From NCBI RefSeq assembly GCF_022662305.1, contig NZ_JAKNQH010000013.1, positions 1 through 64,000 of the forward strand: a DNA stretch of 64,000 nt, in the 5' to 3' direction. The notes beneath the pieces are model-generated. The model had not been told where the DNA came from. It saw only the letters and a list, made by a program, of their open reading frames with translations, and ran no database searches. Both the position numbers and the translations under genes were made by a program. Below, piece by piece: positions 55,473 to 64,000 of this stretch (within the stretch, counting starts at the first letter, position 1; every line of letters starts with the position of its first letter). Origin of the DNA: Sphingomonas sp. BAUL-RG-20F-R05-02 (GTDB lineage Bacteria; Pseudomonadota; Alphaproteobacteria; Sphingomonadales; Sphingomonadaceae).

Positions 55473-55674
55473 TCGACGCGCCGTCCGCCTCCCCGCCCGG
55501 TCCACGCGTACTCCCTGCACGGCGAAGGCCAAGATCCGAATTCCGAGATTGTGGCGATGCGGCCGCAGCAGCGTTCCGGGACTGGACCGGGGCGTGCTCC
55601 GCGAACCAGACCGTGAACGCATGGTTCGCCAGCATACCTTGCAAGCTAACCTTCCAATCCGCTATCGTACGTGG

Positions 55675-56112
55675 ATGGACTCGCCCGATCTTCAGCCTCT
55701 GGAAGCGCTTGTCGAGGACCTGATGCATTCTACTGGCCTGCTGCTGCGTCGCCTACGCTTCGAGGGCAACCCAGCCGAACTGTCCTGGTCGCAATCGGCC
55801 ACGCTTGGCCGGTTGGCGCGCGGCGGCCCCGCCACCACCGCCGATCTTGCGCGCGCCGAGGGCATCAAGCCGCAATCGATGGGGGCGACCATGGCGGCGC
55901 TCGAACGCGAAGGTCTCGTCGCGCGCGCGCCGCATCCCACGGACGGGCGGCAGGCGCTGTACGATCTCACCCCGCTCGGCCTCGAAACCCGAGCACGCCA
56001 GCGCCTGGTCAAGCGCACGTGGCTGGCGGCGGCGATGGCCGGGCTCGACCCGGCGGAACAGGCGTCGCTTGCGGTGGCGCTGAAAACGATCCGCAAGCTG
56101 GCCGAGGCGTGA
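55675..56112 (+). CDS. MarR-family transcriptional regulator
   Basis: 145 residues with a winged helix: LEALVEDLMHSTGLLLRRLR, TTADLARAEGIKPQSMGATM and LVARAPHPTDGRQALYDLT (wing with the conserved DGR). Normal MarR length. It overlaps the MFS exporter gene (GTGA), so it is co-transcribed and probably represses its own operon until a small aromatic or drug binds. Confidence 0.9.
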   Translation: MDSPDLQPLEALVEDLMHSTGLLLRRLRFEGNPAELSWSQSATLGRLARGGPATTADLARAEGIKPQSMGATMAALEREGLVARAPHPTDGRQALYDLTPLGLETRARQRLVKRTWLAAAMAGLDPAEQASLAVALKTIRKLAEA

Positions 56113-57371
56113 CCGCGATGCTGGCCCCGGTGCGCGCGAAACGCCGTGGAGCGTTCGTGTCGCTACGCACCTATAATTACCGCATGTGGTTCGGCGGCGC
56201 GCTCGTCTCCAACGTCGGTACGTGGATGCAGCGTACCGCGCAGGACTGGCTGGTGCTGACACAACTGACGCATCATAACGCCGCGTCGGTCGGAATCGTC
56301 ATGGCGCTGCAATTCGGACCGCAGTTCGCGCTGCTGCCGTGGACCGGCTTCGCCGCCGACCATTACGACCGGCGCAAGCTGCTGATGACGACGCAGGCGG
56401 CGATGGGACTGCTGTCGCTGGCACTCGGTGTGCTGACGATCACCGGCGTCGTCACCTTGTGGCAGGTCGATCTATTCGCGCTCCTGTTCGGTTGCGCGGC
56501 CGCATTTGACGCGCCGGTTCGCCAGACGTTCGTCGCCGATCTGGTGGGCGAGCGCGACCTGGCCAACGCGGTTGCGCTCAACTCCACCGCCTTCAACGCG
56601 GCGCGCATGGTCGGACCAGCCGCGGCGGGCCTGTGCATCGGCGCGGTCGGCACCGGCTGGGCGTTCGTCGTCAATGGCCTGTCGTACATCGCAGTGCTCG
56701 GCTCGCTGATGCTGCTGCGGCAAGGCGAACTCCACGCGCGCGACCATGCGGTACGTAAGCGCGGCAGCCTCGCGGAGGGCTTCCGATATGTCGCAGGGCG
56801 GCCGGATCTGCGCGCCATCGTGCTGATGCTGTTCCTGATCGGCACGTTCGGGCTCAACTTCCCGATCTTCGTATCGACGATGGCGGTCGGCGTGTTCCAC
56901 GTCGGCGCGACAGGCTACGGCCTGCTGAGTTCGATCATGGCGATCGGAACGGTAGCAGGCGCGCTGCTGGCGGCGGGACGTGAGAGCCCGCGCTTCATGT
57001 ATCTCACCGTCGGAGCAGGCGTGTTCGCGTTGGGCTGTGCGGCGGGAGCGCTGGCGCCCGGCTATTGGCTGTTCGCCGCCGCACTCGTGGTGATCGGCGT
57101 CGCCGCGCTTACCTTCACCAACAGCTCCAACAGTCTGATGCAGCTCACCACGGAGCCGGCGATGCGCGGCCGCGTGATGGCGATCCGGCTTGGCGTCGCG
57201 CTGGGCGGGACACCGATCGGCGCTCCGTTAGTTGGTGCGGTGGCCAATCACTTCGGTCCGCGTTGGGCGCTTGGCGTGGGCGCGCTGTCCGGCCTGCTGG
57301 CGGCACTGGTCGGTTTACGGCACATGCGACACACCCCCGATTTTTCCCCACAGGAGCAAACGAATGAGTGA
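56109..57371 (+). CDS. MFS exporter (EntS-like)
   Basis: 420 residues, about 11-12 membrane segments. The start (SLRTYNYRMWFGGALVSNVG, TWMQRTAQDWLVL) and FAADHYDRRKLLMTTQA are typical of the MFS_3/enterobactin-exporter group. GTG 56109 overlaps the marR stop; ATG 56118 is an alternative with better spacing to GAGG. Drug or metabolite efflux under MarR control is the likely role. Its end overlaps the next gene by 8 bases. Confidence 0.85.
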   Translation: MTAMLAPVRAKRRGAFVSLRTYNYRMWFGGALVSNVGTWMQRTAQDWLVLTQLTHHNAASVGIVMALQFGPQFALLPWTGFAADHYDRRKLLMTTQAAMGLLSLALGVLTITGVVTLWQVDLFALLFGCAAAFDAPVRQTFVADLVGERDLANAVALNSTAFNAARMVGPAAAGLCIGAVGTGWAFVVNGLSYIAVLGSLMLLRQGELHARDHAVRKRGSLAEGFRYVAGRPDLRAIVLMLFLIGTFGLNFPIFVSTMAVGVFHVGATGYGLLSSIMAIGTVAGALLAAGRESPRFMYLTVGAGVFALGCAAGALAPGYWLFAAALVVIGVAALTFTNSSNSLMQLTTEPAMRGRVMAIRLGVALGGTPIGAPLVGAVANHFGPRWALGVGALSGLLAALVGLRHMRHTPDFSPQEQTNE

Positions 57372-58098
57372 CCAACAGGTGACGATCCAGACGCGCGACG
57401 GCGAGTGCAGCGCGCACGTGCTGACGCCCGAAGGCAACGGTCCGTGGCCGGCGGTGATCTTCTACATGGACGCGCTAGCGATCCGCCCGGCGATCATCGA
57501 AATGGGCCAGCGGCTCGCGTCAAGCGGCTATGTCGTGCTGCTGCCCGATCTGTTCTACCGCTACGGCCCCTATGCGCCATTCGACCCGAAGGCGGTGTTC
57601 GCGCAGGGCTTCCGCGAAGTGATCGGCCCATTGATGGCGACGACCGACAACGCCAAGGCAGCGAGCGATACGCAAGCGTTCCTCACGTATCTGGACACGC
57701 GTGCGGATATCGCCGGCAAGATCGGCACGGTCGGTTTCTGCATGGGCGGGGGCATGGCGATCACGGCGGCGGGCACCTTCCCGGACCGGATCGCAGCGGC
57801 GATCAGCTTCCACGGCGGCCGCCTCGCAACGGACGAGCCGGACAGCCCGCACCTGCTCGCGCCCAAGATCACCGCCGAACTCTACATCGCGGCGGCGGAC
57901 AACGACCATAGCTATCCGCCAGAAATGGCCGCCAAATTCGAACAGGCGCTGAACGATGCCGGCGTGACCTACCGTGCCGAAACGTACGAGGGCGCGGCTC
58001 ATGGCTGGATGAAGCCAGATTTTCCGGTCTATGACGAAGCCGCCGCCGAACGCGGCTGGGCCGAGATGCTCGCGTTGTTCGGACGCGTGTTGAAGTAA
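57364..58098 (+). CDS. dienelactone hydrolase family protein
   Basis: 244 residues, alpha/beta hydrolase with nucleophile Cys126 in GFCMGGG, Asp179 and His213 (GAAHGWM), the DLH triad. Family enzymes open dienelactones or related lactones in the cytosol. Third gene of the marR operon; convergent with pncA, only four bases apart. Confidence 0.9.
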   Translation: MSDQQVTIQTRDGECSAHVLTPEGNGPWPAVIFYMDALAIRPAIIEMGQRLASSGYVVLLPDLFYRYGPYAPFDPKAVFAQGFREVIGPLMATTDNAKAASDTQAFLTYLDTRADIAGKIGTVGFCMGGGMAITAAGTFPDRIAAAISFHGGRLATDEPDSPHLLAPKITAELYIAAADNDHSYPPEMAAKFEQALNDAGVTYRAETYEGAAHGWMKPDFPVYDEAAAERGWAEMLALFGRVLK

Positions 58099-58102
58099 GC
58101 GG

Positions 58103-58696
58103 TCACGCGGGCGCGCTGACCCGTGCGCCCGCGAACTCCTCCGCCAGCACCACATCGATCTGACGGGTGATGCCGCGCGTCAGGTCAGGCGGCACCGTCA
58201 CCTCGAAGCCGCGCTCCACCAGCCCGGCCACGGCCCAACGCACGCAATAATCGGCCGCGACGCCGATCACCGTGACGCGTCGCACGCCGGCATCGCGCAA
58301 CCGTTCAAAAAACGCCTCCCGCGGCACCGGCGGCATCGCATCACCGCGCGCATCTTCGATCAACAGCCCTTCCTCGGCCCACATGTCGAACACGCCCTTT
58401 TCGATCCGCCACACCGGAATACCGCGATCGATCAGCGCCGGATCGAGCAGGTTCGCCCAGCCTGGCGTGCCTTTCACGCAATGCGCCGGGAACGCCTTCG
58501 CCTCTTCCGATGCGGCGTAGACTGTCGGCACATGCGTATCGAACGTGAATAACACCCCCGCCGTTTGCTCCGCCTCCAGCCCGGCAAGGAACGCCCGCAT
58601 CGGCGCGACCAGCGCGTCCGCGCCAGCGACACTTAGCGCGCCGTCCGCCGCCATGAAGTCACGCTGCGTGTCCACGACAACCACGAATTGCTGCAT
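58103..58696 (-). CDS. pncA: nicotinamidase-like cysteine hydrolase
   Basis: 197 residues of the isochorismatase-like fold. Triad Asp9 (VVDTQRDF), Lys100 (RIEKGVF) and Cys151 (ADYCVRW); DTH (53-55) and His72 would bind the metal. Turns nicotinamide into nicotinate. The gene is divergent from the nicotinate phosphoribosyltransferase, which uses the product, supporting the pncA name. Confidence 0.85.
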   Translation of the reverse strand: MQQFVVVVDTQRDFMAADGALSVAGADALVAPMRAFLAGLEAEQTAGVLFTFDTHVPTVYAASEEAKAFPAHCVKGTPGWANLLDPALIDRGIPVWRIEKGVFDMWAEEGLLIEDARGDAMPPVPREAFFERLRDAGVRRVTVIGVAADYCVRWAVAGLVERGFEVTVPPDLTRGITRQIDVVLAEEFAGARVSAPA

Positions 58697-58819
58697 CCCT
58701 TACGCTCCCTGTCAGCGGCGTTCCGCCTTAAACCCGCATGAACATAGGAATTGCGCACGGTCCTGTCAGCGGTTGACGAGCGGTTCCCTTGGCACGCGGA
58801 TCGGATAAGGGTCGCACCC

Positions 58820-60124
58820 ATGGCTTTCACCGATATCGCAACCCGCACCTACGAGCATAACTTCCGGCTCGACCCGATCGTGCGGAGCCTGCTCGACACC
58901 GATTTCTACAAGCTGCTGATGTTGCAGATGATCCGCCACGTCCATCCGGACGTGGACGCGACCTTCTCGCTCATCAACCGCACCAAGTCGGTCCGGCTCG
59001 CGGAGATCATCGACGAGGGCGAACTGCGCGCGCAACTCGATCATGCCCGCACCGTGCGGTTCAGCCGCAAGGAGCTGATCTGGCTGGCCGGCAACAGCTT
59101 CTACGGCAAACGGCAGATGTTCTCGGCCGAGTTTCTAGCCTGGCTCCGCGATTTCCAGCTACCCGAGTATGATTTGCGCAAGGTCGACGGCCAATACGAA
59201 CTGCACTTCGACGGACCGTGGACCGGCACCTCGATGTGGGAGATACCGGCACTCGCCATCATCAACGAGCTAAAATCGCGCGCGGCGATGCGCGACATGG
59301 GGAAGTTCGCGCTCGACGTGTTGTATGCGCGCGCCAAGGCGCGGCTATGGGAGAAGGTCGAACGGCTGCGGGACCTGCCCGATCTGGTACTGAGCGATTT
59401 CGGCACGCGGCGGCGGCACGGCTTCCTGTGGCAGCGCTGGTGCGTCGAGGCGTTGAAGGAAGGCCTTGGCACGCGCTTCGTCGGCTCGTCCAACGTGTTG
59501 CTGGCTATGGACGCGGACCTGGAGGCGATCGGTACCAACGCGCACGAATTGCCGATGGTCGAGGCGGCGCTGTCGAATGGCGATGCCGAACTCGCCGAGG
59601 CGCCGTACCGCGTGCTGGAGCAATGGCGCGCGCATTACGGCGGCAACCTCCTGATCGCGCTGCCCGACGCGTTCGGCACCACAGCCTTCCTCAAACAGGC
59701 GCCGGCGTGGCTGGCAGAATGGACCGGCTTCCGCCCCGACAGCGCTCCGCCGATCGAAGGCGGCGAGGAGATCATCCGCTGGTGGCAGCAACAGGGCGTG
59801 GATCCGCGCGAGAAGCTGCTGATCTTTTCCGACGGCATGGACATCGACACGATCGAGCAGACCTACCGCCACTTTCACGGTCGCGTCCGGATGAGCTACG
59901 GCTGGGGCACCAACCTCACCAATGATTTCCGTGGCTGCGATCCGCGTGGCGGTCGTGCGCTGGAACCGATTTCGCTGGTCTGCAAGGTTATCCGTGCCAA
60001 TGGGCGGCCTGCGGTGAAACTGTCCGACAATCCTGCCAAGGCGACCGGCGAGCCCAACGAGATTGCCCGCTACCTGCGCGTGTTCGGCGGTGACGGGCGA
60101 GCGGAAGCGCAGGTAAGCGTTTAG
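58820..60124 (+). CDS. pncB: nicotinate phosphoribosyltransferase
   Basis: 434 residues: LDTDFYKLLMLQMIRHVHPD, FGTRRRHGFLWQ, VGSSNVLLAM, ELPMV, FSDGMDIDTI and YGWGTNLTNDF are the PncB landmarks. Makes nicotinate mononucleotide from nicotinate and PRPP in NAD salvage. ATG 58820 follows AAGGG. Divergent from pncA across a 123-bp promoter gap. After the stop, 60125-60384 contains no gene I can support. Confidence 0.95.
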   Translation: MAFTDIATRTYEHNFRLDPIVRSLLDTDFYKLLMLQMIRHVHPDVDATFSLINRTKSVRLAEIIDEGELRAQLDHARTVRFSRKELIWLAGNSFYGKRQMFSAEFLAWLRDFQLPEYDLRKVDGQYELHFDGPWTGTSMWEIPALAIINELKSRAAMRDMGKFALDVLYARAKARLWEKVERLRDLPDLVLSDFGTRRRHGFLWQRWCVEALKEGLGTRFVGSSNVLLAMDADLEAIGTNAHELPMVEAALSNGDAELAEAPYRVLEQWRAHYGGNLLIALPDAFGTTAFLKQAPAWLAEWTGFRPDSAPPIEGGEEIIRWWQQQGVDPREKLLIFSDGMDIDTIEQTYRHFHGRVRMSYGWGTNLTNDFRGCDPRGGRALEPISLVCKVIRANGRPAVKLSDNPAKATGEPNEIARYLRVFGGDGRAEAQVSV

Positions 60125-60384
60125 AGACGTGTGAGCCGATCACATCTGGCTCATGCGTTTTGCTGCACGCATCGGCGTCACACCAGGCAGCTTGGCGAGT
60201 CCGCTAATTGCCGCTGCGAGACGTCTGCTTGAAAGTCTCGCTGATCGCTCTGCTCGCTCGTGACAATCGGACGTGCGCGACGACGCTCGCGCGCGCCAAT
60301 CCCGAGTACCAACCGTCGAGATTGCGTCGGCAGCACCGCATCGGCTGCCGCATACCAAGCCCGAGCAAGCCGAGCCCGGCACGC

Positions 60385-60867
60385 TCACTTCTTGCGCTTG
60401 AAGTCCACCGCGACGACGTTCGAGCCATCTTCGACCGGCGTAACGGTCGGGCCGTCGTTCTCGGCCGTGTCCTGCGGATCCGGACCCTCCGGTCCCTCCT
60501 GCGCCTGGAAGCGCAACTCGAAATTGACCGCTGGATCATGAAAACCCGTGATCGCCGAATATGGGATCACCAGCTTCGATGGAACCTGATTAAAACTCAA
60601 CCCGATCGAGAATTTGGAATCATCGACCAGCAGATCCCAGAAGCGATTCTGCATGACGATCGTCATCTCGTCCGGGAACCGCTCGATCAGGCGCTGCGGG
60701 ATGTCGACGCCGGGCGCCTGCGTCTTGAAGGTGATGTAAAAATGGTGGTCGCCAGGCAAACCACCGTTCGACGCGACCGAGCCGAGCACGCGGCCGACCA
60801 CGGCGCGCAGCGCTTCTTGTACGATATCGTCGTACGGAATCAGGCTGTCGGGTAATCCATCGCTCAT
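60385..60867 (-). CDS. sspB: SspB-family ClpXP adaptor
   Basis: 160 residues. SLIPYDDIVQEALRAVVGRV, GDHHFYITFKTQAPGVDIPQ, RFPDEMTIVMQNRFWDLLVD and LVIPYSAITGFHDPAVNFEL are typical of the alphaproteobacterial SspB type. The C-terminal tail ends in VVAVDFKRKK, the position of the ClpX-binding segment. It hands ssrA-tagged proteins to ClpXP. ATG 60867 is used; it is divergent from hisB. Confidence 0.92.
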   Translation of the reverse strand: MSDGLPDSLIPYDDIVQEALRAVVGRVLGSVASNGGLPGDHHFYITFKTQAPGVDIPQRLIERFPDEMTIVMQNRFWDLLVDDSKFSIGLSFNQVPSKLVIPYSAITGFHDPAVNFELRFQAQEGPEGPDPQDTAENDGPTVTPVEDGSNVVAVDFKRKK

Positions 60868-60975
60868 GCGCCCTTGGGTAGCGGGGTTTGCCGGGGGGTC
60901 AAGGTTCGACCGCCAAGTTTCCCGCGGCTGAACCCTCACGATTGCATGACGCGCCATTCACGCTAAGTGGAAACA

Positions 60976-61563
60976 ATGCGCACCGCGACCATCTCACGCT
61001 CCACCAAGGAGACGTCGATCGACGTGACCGTCAACCTGGACGGCACCGGGCTTTACGAAATTTCCACCGGCGTAGGCTTCTTCGATCACATGCTGGAGCA
61101 GCTCTCGCGGCATTCGCTGATCGACCTCACCGTCAAAACGGTCGGCGATCTGCATATCGACGAACATCACACGGTCGAGGATACCGGCATCGCGATTGGC
61201 GAGGCGGTGGCGAAGGCGCTAGGCGACAAGAAGGGCATCCGCCGCTACGGCGATGCGCTGTCGCCGATGGACGAGACGTTGATCCGGGTCGCGATCGACA
61301 TTTCCGGGCGGCCGTATCTGGTGTGGAAGTGCGACTTCACGATGGAACGGCTCGGCAACATGGATACCGAGATGTTCGGCCACTTCTTCCACAGCTTCGC
61401 CGGCGCGGCCGGCATCACGCTGCATGTCGAGAAACTGTACGGCACCAACAACCACCATATTGCGGAAGGTGCGTTCAAGGGCCTCGCACGGGCATTGCGC
61501 ACCGCGACCGAGATCGACCCGCGCAAGGCGGATGCGATCCCCAGCACCAAGGGGATCCTGTAG
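60976..61563 (+). CDS. hisB: imidazoleglycerol-phosphate dehydratase
   Basis: 195 residues. Metal-binding motifs FFDHMLEQLSRH, DLHIDEHHTVED, GHFFHSFAGAAG and NNHHIAEGAFKGLARAL are all present. Sixth step of histidine synthesis. ATG 60976 gives the normal length. Its stop is directly followed by the hisH GTG. First visible gene of hisB-H-A-F-orf-E. Confidence 0.97.
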   Translation: MRTATISRSTKETSIDVTVNLDGTGLYEISTGVGFFDHMLEQLSRHSLIDLTVKTVGDLHIDEHHTVEDTGIAIGEAVAKALGDKKGIRRYGDALSPMDETLIRVAIDISGRPYLVWKCDFTMERLGNMDTEMFGHFFHSFAGAAGITLHVEKLYGTNNHHIAEGAFKGLARALRTATEIDPRKADAIPSTKGIL

Positions 61564-62169
61564 GTGGCGCTGGCGCTGATCGACTACGGCGCAGGCAATC
61601 TCCACTCTGTCGCCAACGCGCTTAACGCGGCGGGTGCTGAGGATATCGCGATCACCGCCGATGCCGACGTAGTCGCAAAGGCGGACCGCATCGTGCTGCC
61701 GGGCGTCGGTGCATTCGCCGCCTGCGCAGCCGCGCTTCGCGCGGTGCCGGAGATGATCGAGGCGATGGAGCAACGCGTTCACACAGACGGCGTGCCGTTC
61801 CTCGGCATCTGCGTGGGCATGCAGTTGCTCGCTGGTACCGGTGAGGAGTTCGGCGTGCATCCCGGCCTAGGTTGGATCAAAGGCACGGTACGGCGGCTGA
61901 CCCCTGCGGACGCTGCGGCCAAGGTGCCGCACATGGGGTGGAACGACGTGCGCGCGGTGACGGCGCACCCGATGATCGTGCCGGGCGAGGCCTATTTCCT
62001 CCATAGTTTCGCATTCGAGGGTGAACACGTACTGGCGACGAGCGATCATGCCGGGCCGGTCGTGGCGGCAATTGGACGTGACACCATCGTCGGCGTGCAG
62101 TTCCATCCTGAAAAGAGCCAGCGTTACGGGCTGGAGTTCCTCAACCGTTTTCTGAAGTGGCATCCGTGA
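61564..62169 (+). CDS. hisH: imidazole glycerol phosphate synthase, glutaminase subunit
   Basis: 201 residues, class I amidotransferase. Triad Cys83 (GICVGMQ), His181 and Glu183 (FHPEKSQ). Supplies ammonia to HisF. Start GTG lies directly after the hisB stop. Confidence 0.97.
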   Translation: MALALIDYGAGNLHSVANALNAAGAEDIAITADADVVAKADRIVLPGVGAFAACAAALRAVPEMIEAMEQRVHTDGVPFLGICVGMQLLAGTGEEFGVHPGLGWIKGTVRRLTPADAAAKVPHMGWNDVRAVTAHPMIVPGEAYFLHSFAFEGEHVLATSDHAGPVVAAIGRDTIVGVQFHPEKSQRYGLEFLNRFLKWHP

Positions 62170-62179
62170 GTCTTTTGGC

Positions 62180-62914
62180 ATGACCCTTATCGTCTTCCCC
62201 GCCATCGACCTCAAAGGTGGTCAGGTCGTTCGTCTTGCCGAGGGCGATATGGACCGCGCGACGATATACGGTGACGATCCCGCCGCGCAGGCGATGCTGT
62301 TCGCCGATGCGGGTGCGGAATATCTCCACGTCGTCGATCTCGACGGTGCGTTCGCGGGTGCATCGGTCAACGGCGACGCGGTGCGCGGCATCGTCGAACG
62401 CTTTCCAGGCCATGTGCAATTGGGCGGCGGCATCCGCACCCGCGCTGCGATCGAGGGCTGGTTCGATGTTGGCGTATCGCGGGTGGTGATCGGCACCGCC
62501 GCGCTCGAAAACCCCGATCTGGTGCGGGATGCCGCGCGCGATTTTCCCGGCGGCATCGTCGTCGCGGTCGATGCGCGCGACGGCTTCGTCGCGACCAAGG
62601 GTTGGGCCGACGTATCGACCGTCACCGTTACCGACATGGCGCGGCGGTTCGAGGATGCCGGCGTGGCGGCGCTGCTGTTCACCGATGTCGGCCGCGATGG
62701 TCTATTAAAGGGCTGCAACGTCGAGGCTACGGTCGATCTTGCGCGTGCTGTGCGCATCCCTGTGATCGCGAGCGGCGGCGTCGCGGGGATCGGCGAGATC
62801 CACGTGCTGGCGCTGCATGCGCGCGATGGCGTGGAGGGCGTGATTACCGGGCGCGCACTGTACGACGGGCGGCTCGATCTGGCGACCGCGCTGGCGGTGG
62901 CGGCGGCAGCGTGA
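62180..62914 (+). CDS. hisA: ProFAR isomerase
   Basis: 244 residues, (beta/alpha)8 barrel. FPAIDLKGGQVVRL with catalytic Asp, QLGGGIRT, VAVDARDG, FTDVGRDGLLKGCN and ASGGVA. Isomerises ProFAR to PRFAR. Ten bases after hisH; stop overlaps hisF by GTGA. Confidence 0.97.
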   Translation: MTLIVFPAIDLKGGQVVRLAEGDMDRATIYGDDPAAQAMLFADAGAEYLHVVDLDGAFAGASVNGDAVRGIVERFPGHVQLGGGIRTRAAIEGWFDVGVSRVVIGTAALENPDLVRDAARDFPGGIVVAVDARDGFVATKGWADVSTVTVTDMARRFEDAGVAALLFTDVGRDGLLKGCNVEATVDLARAVRIPVIASGGVAGIGEIHVLALHARDGVEGVITGRALYDGRLDLATALAVAAAA

Positions 62915-63681
62915 CCGTCCGGGCGCGCGTGATCCCCTGTCTCGACGTGGCGAACGGCCGCGTCGTTAAAGGCGTCAACTTCGTCGATCTGAAAGATGCC
63001 GGCGATCCGGTCGAACAGGCGCGCGCCTATGACGCCGCCGGTGCGGACGAACTCTGCTTCCTCGACATCACCGCCAGCCACGAGGCGCGCGGCACCATCC
63101 TCGACGTGGTGCGGCGCACGGCGGAGGTGTGCTTCATGCCGGTCACGGTCGGCGGCGGCGTGCGATCCGCCGAGGATGCGCGCGCGCTGCTGCTGGCCGG
63201 CGCGGACAAGGTCGCGGTCAATTCGGCGGCGGTGTCGCGGCCGGAGGTGGTGGCGGAAATCGCGGATCGCTTCGGCAGCCAGTGCATCGTCGCCTCGATC
63301 GACGCGCGGCGCTCCGGCTCCGGCTGGGAAGTTTTCACGCACGGCGGCCGCCGTGGCACCGGCATCGACGCGGTGGCACATGCGCGGCGACTGGCGGAGC
63401 TTGGCGCGGGCGAATTGCTCGTCACCTCGATGGATCGTGACGGCACCCGCAGCGGCTTCGATCTGAAACTGACCCGCACGATCGCCGATCTGGTCAGCGT
63501 GCCGGTGGTCGCCTCGGGCGGTGTCGGCGGCTTGGCCGATCTCGTTGCGGGCGTGGTTGAGGGGCATGCCAGCGCGGTGCTGGCGGCGTCGATCTTCCAC
63601 TTTGGCGATGCGAGCATCGCGGACGCGCACGCGGCGCTGGCGGCGGCAGGTATTCCCGTGCGTCGACCGGTGCTGGCGTAA
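62911..63681 (+). CDS. hisF: imidazole glycerol phosphate synthase, cyclase subunit
   Basis: 256 residues, barrel paralogous to HisA: VIPCLDVANGRVVKGVNFVD with catalytic Asp, VTVGGGVRS, ASIDARRSGSGWEV with the second Asp, SMDRDGTRSGFD and ASGGVGG. Works with HisH. GTG 62911 overlaps hisA. Confidence 0.97.
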   Translation: MTVRARVIPCLDVANGRVVKGVNFVDLKDAGDPVEQARAYDAAGADELCFLDITASHEARGTILDVVRRTAEVCFMPVTVGGGVRSAEDARALLLAGADKVAVNSAAVSRPEVVAEIADRFGSQCIVASIDARRSGSGWEVFTHGGRRGTGIDAVAHARRLAELGAGELLVTSMDRDGTRSGFDLKLTRTIADLVSVPVVASGGVGGLADLVAGVVEGHASAVLAASIFHFGDASIADAHAALAAAGIPVRRPVLA

Positions 63682-63709
63682 TCCCATCCGCCCCTGCTAA
63701 GGCGTCGCC

Positions 63710-63889
63710 ATGTCACTCCTGTTTCTAGCATCCGCCGCGCATACCGGCACGCCGGTCGAGCGCACCGGCCCTGCCGCATCGGACATCGCTTTGTTCGTGA
63801 TGGCGGCGATCGGTGTATTTTTGGTACGCCGCGCACTGCGCAAACGCTTCCTGAAACCGCGGCACAAGCCACCGATCGATCGGGAGTGA
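63710..63889 (+). CDS. small membrane protein between hisF and hisE
   Basis: 59 residues from ATG 63710, 28 bp after hisF. One hydrophobic helix (SDIALFVMAAIGVFLVRRAL) followed by a strongly basic tail (RKRFLKPRHKPPIDRE), so an inner-membrane protein with its tail in the cytosol. The first 25 residues are Ala/Thr-rich and may be periplasmic. No ribosome-binding site is clear. Function unknown; not part of known histidine synthesis. Confidence 0.65.
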   Translation: MSLLFLASAAHTGTPVERTGPAASDIALFVMAAIGVFLVRRALRKRFLKPRHKPPIDRE

Positions 63890-63894
63890 TAGAG

Positions 63895-64000
63895 ATGGAC
63901 GACATCCTCGACACGCTTGAAGCGACGATCCGCGCGCGCAAGGGTGCCGATCCCGCATCCTCCTACGTCGCCAAGCTATTCGGCAAGGGTCGCGCCAAGA
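63895..64000 (+). CDS. hisE: phosphoribosyl-ATP pyrophosphatase (partial, window edge)
   Basis: First 35 codons: DDILDTLEATIRARKGADPA, then SYVAKLFGKGRAK, the usual HisE N-terminus. The rest lies beyond the window. Start 5 bases after the small membrane gene, with GGAG upstream. Second step of histidine synthesis. Confidence 0.93.
   Translation, partial: MDDILDTLEATIRARKGADPASSYVAKLFGKGRAK

Overview
The window reads as a GC-rich alphaproteobacterial chromosome segment, most likely from a sphingomonad (Sphingomonas or a close relative). This is inferred from TonB-dependent receptors sitting beside glycoside hydrolases, an SspB-type adaptor, the order rpmH-rnpA-yidD-yidC-yihA, a hisB-H-A-F-(orf)-E operon, and a GTTC-N7-GTTC LexA box of alphaproteobacterial type. 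No rRNA, tRNA or CRISPR array was found.

Positions 1-12,600 are accessory and scarred. They hold a VOC protein, a TIR-domain protein, and a divergent module of a coiled-coil/winged-helix/Tudor-like regulator, a 55-bp near-perfect palindrome, a small basic protein and a GNAT acetyltransferase. Next come a CsbD-like stress protein, a one-ended IS21-family remnant that truncates imuB, an intact imuA with a LexA box, several small unknown genes, an ion-channel-like membrane protein, and an AraC regulator divergent from a frameshifted short-chain dehydrogenase.

Positions 12,800-25,300 form a polysaccharide-utilisation locus: a GPH-type sugar transporter, a Tat-exported GH3 beta-glucosidase, a LacI regulator with a clear palindromic operator, an Oar-like TonB receptor, a GH144/glucoamylase-like enzyme carrying a 105-bp in-frame tandem duplication, and a large discoidin-like glycosidase. 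The set suggests growth on a beta-glucan, possibly beta-1,2-glucan.

Positions 26,300-41,500 hold a second catabolic locus. On the minus strand are an SDR, a LysR regulator that appears to start at ATC, a beta-propeller/sodium-symporter fusion and a CitE-like lyase. On the plus strand are a TonB receptor, a PfkB sugar kinase, a TIM-barrel/FGE-like fusion, a GH127 beta-L-arabinofuranosidase, a type-B carboxylesterase and a family III CoA-transferase. The plus-strand genes are tightly packed with ATGA overlaps.

Positions 41,700-47,750 are the end of an integrative element: two paralogous large serine recombinases (one decayed, one apparently intact) with small cargo genes between them. The intact recombinase abuts a comM gene cut after codon 214. 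The rest of comM is not in the window, so the element probably extends beyond the left edge or comM has been deleted.

Positions 47,750-64,000 are core chromosome: rpmH, rnpA, yidD, yidC, yihA, a GST, a decayed cupin gene, dapE, a membrane-anchored SET-domain protein, a marR-MFS-dienelactone hydrolase operon, pncA/pncB for NAD salvage, sspB, and the histidine operon running off the right edge inside hisE.
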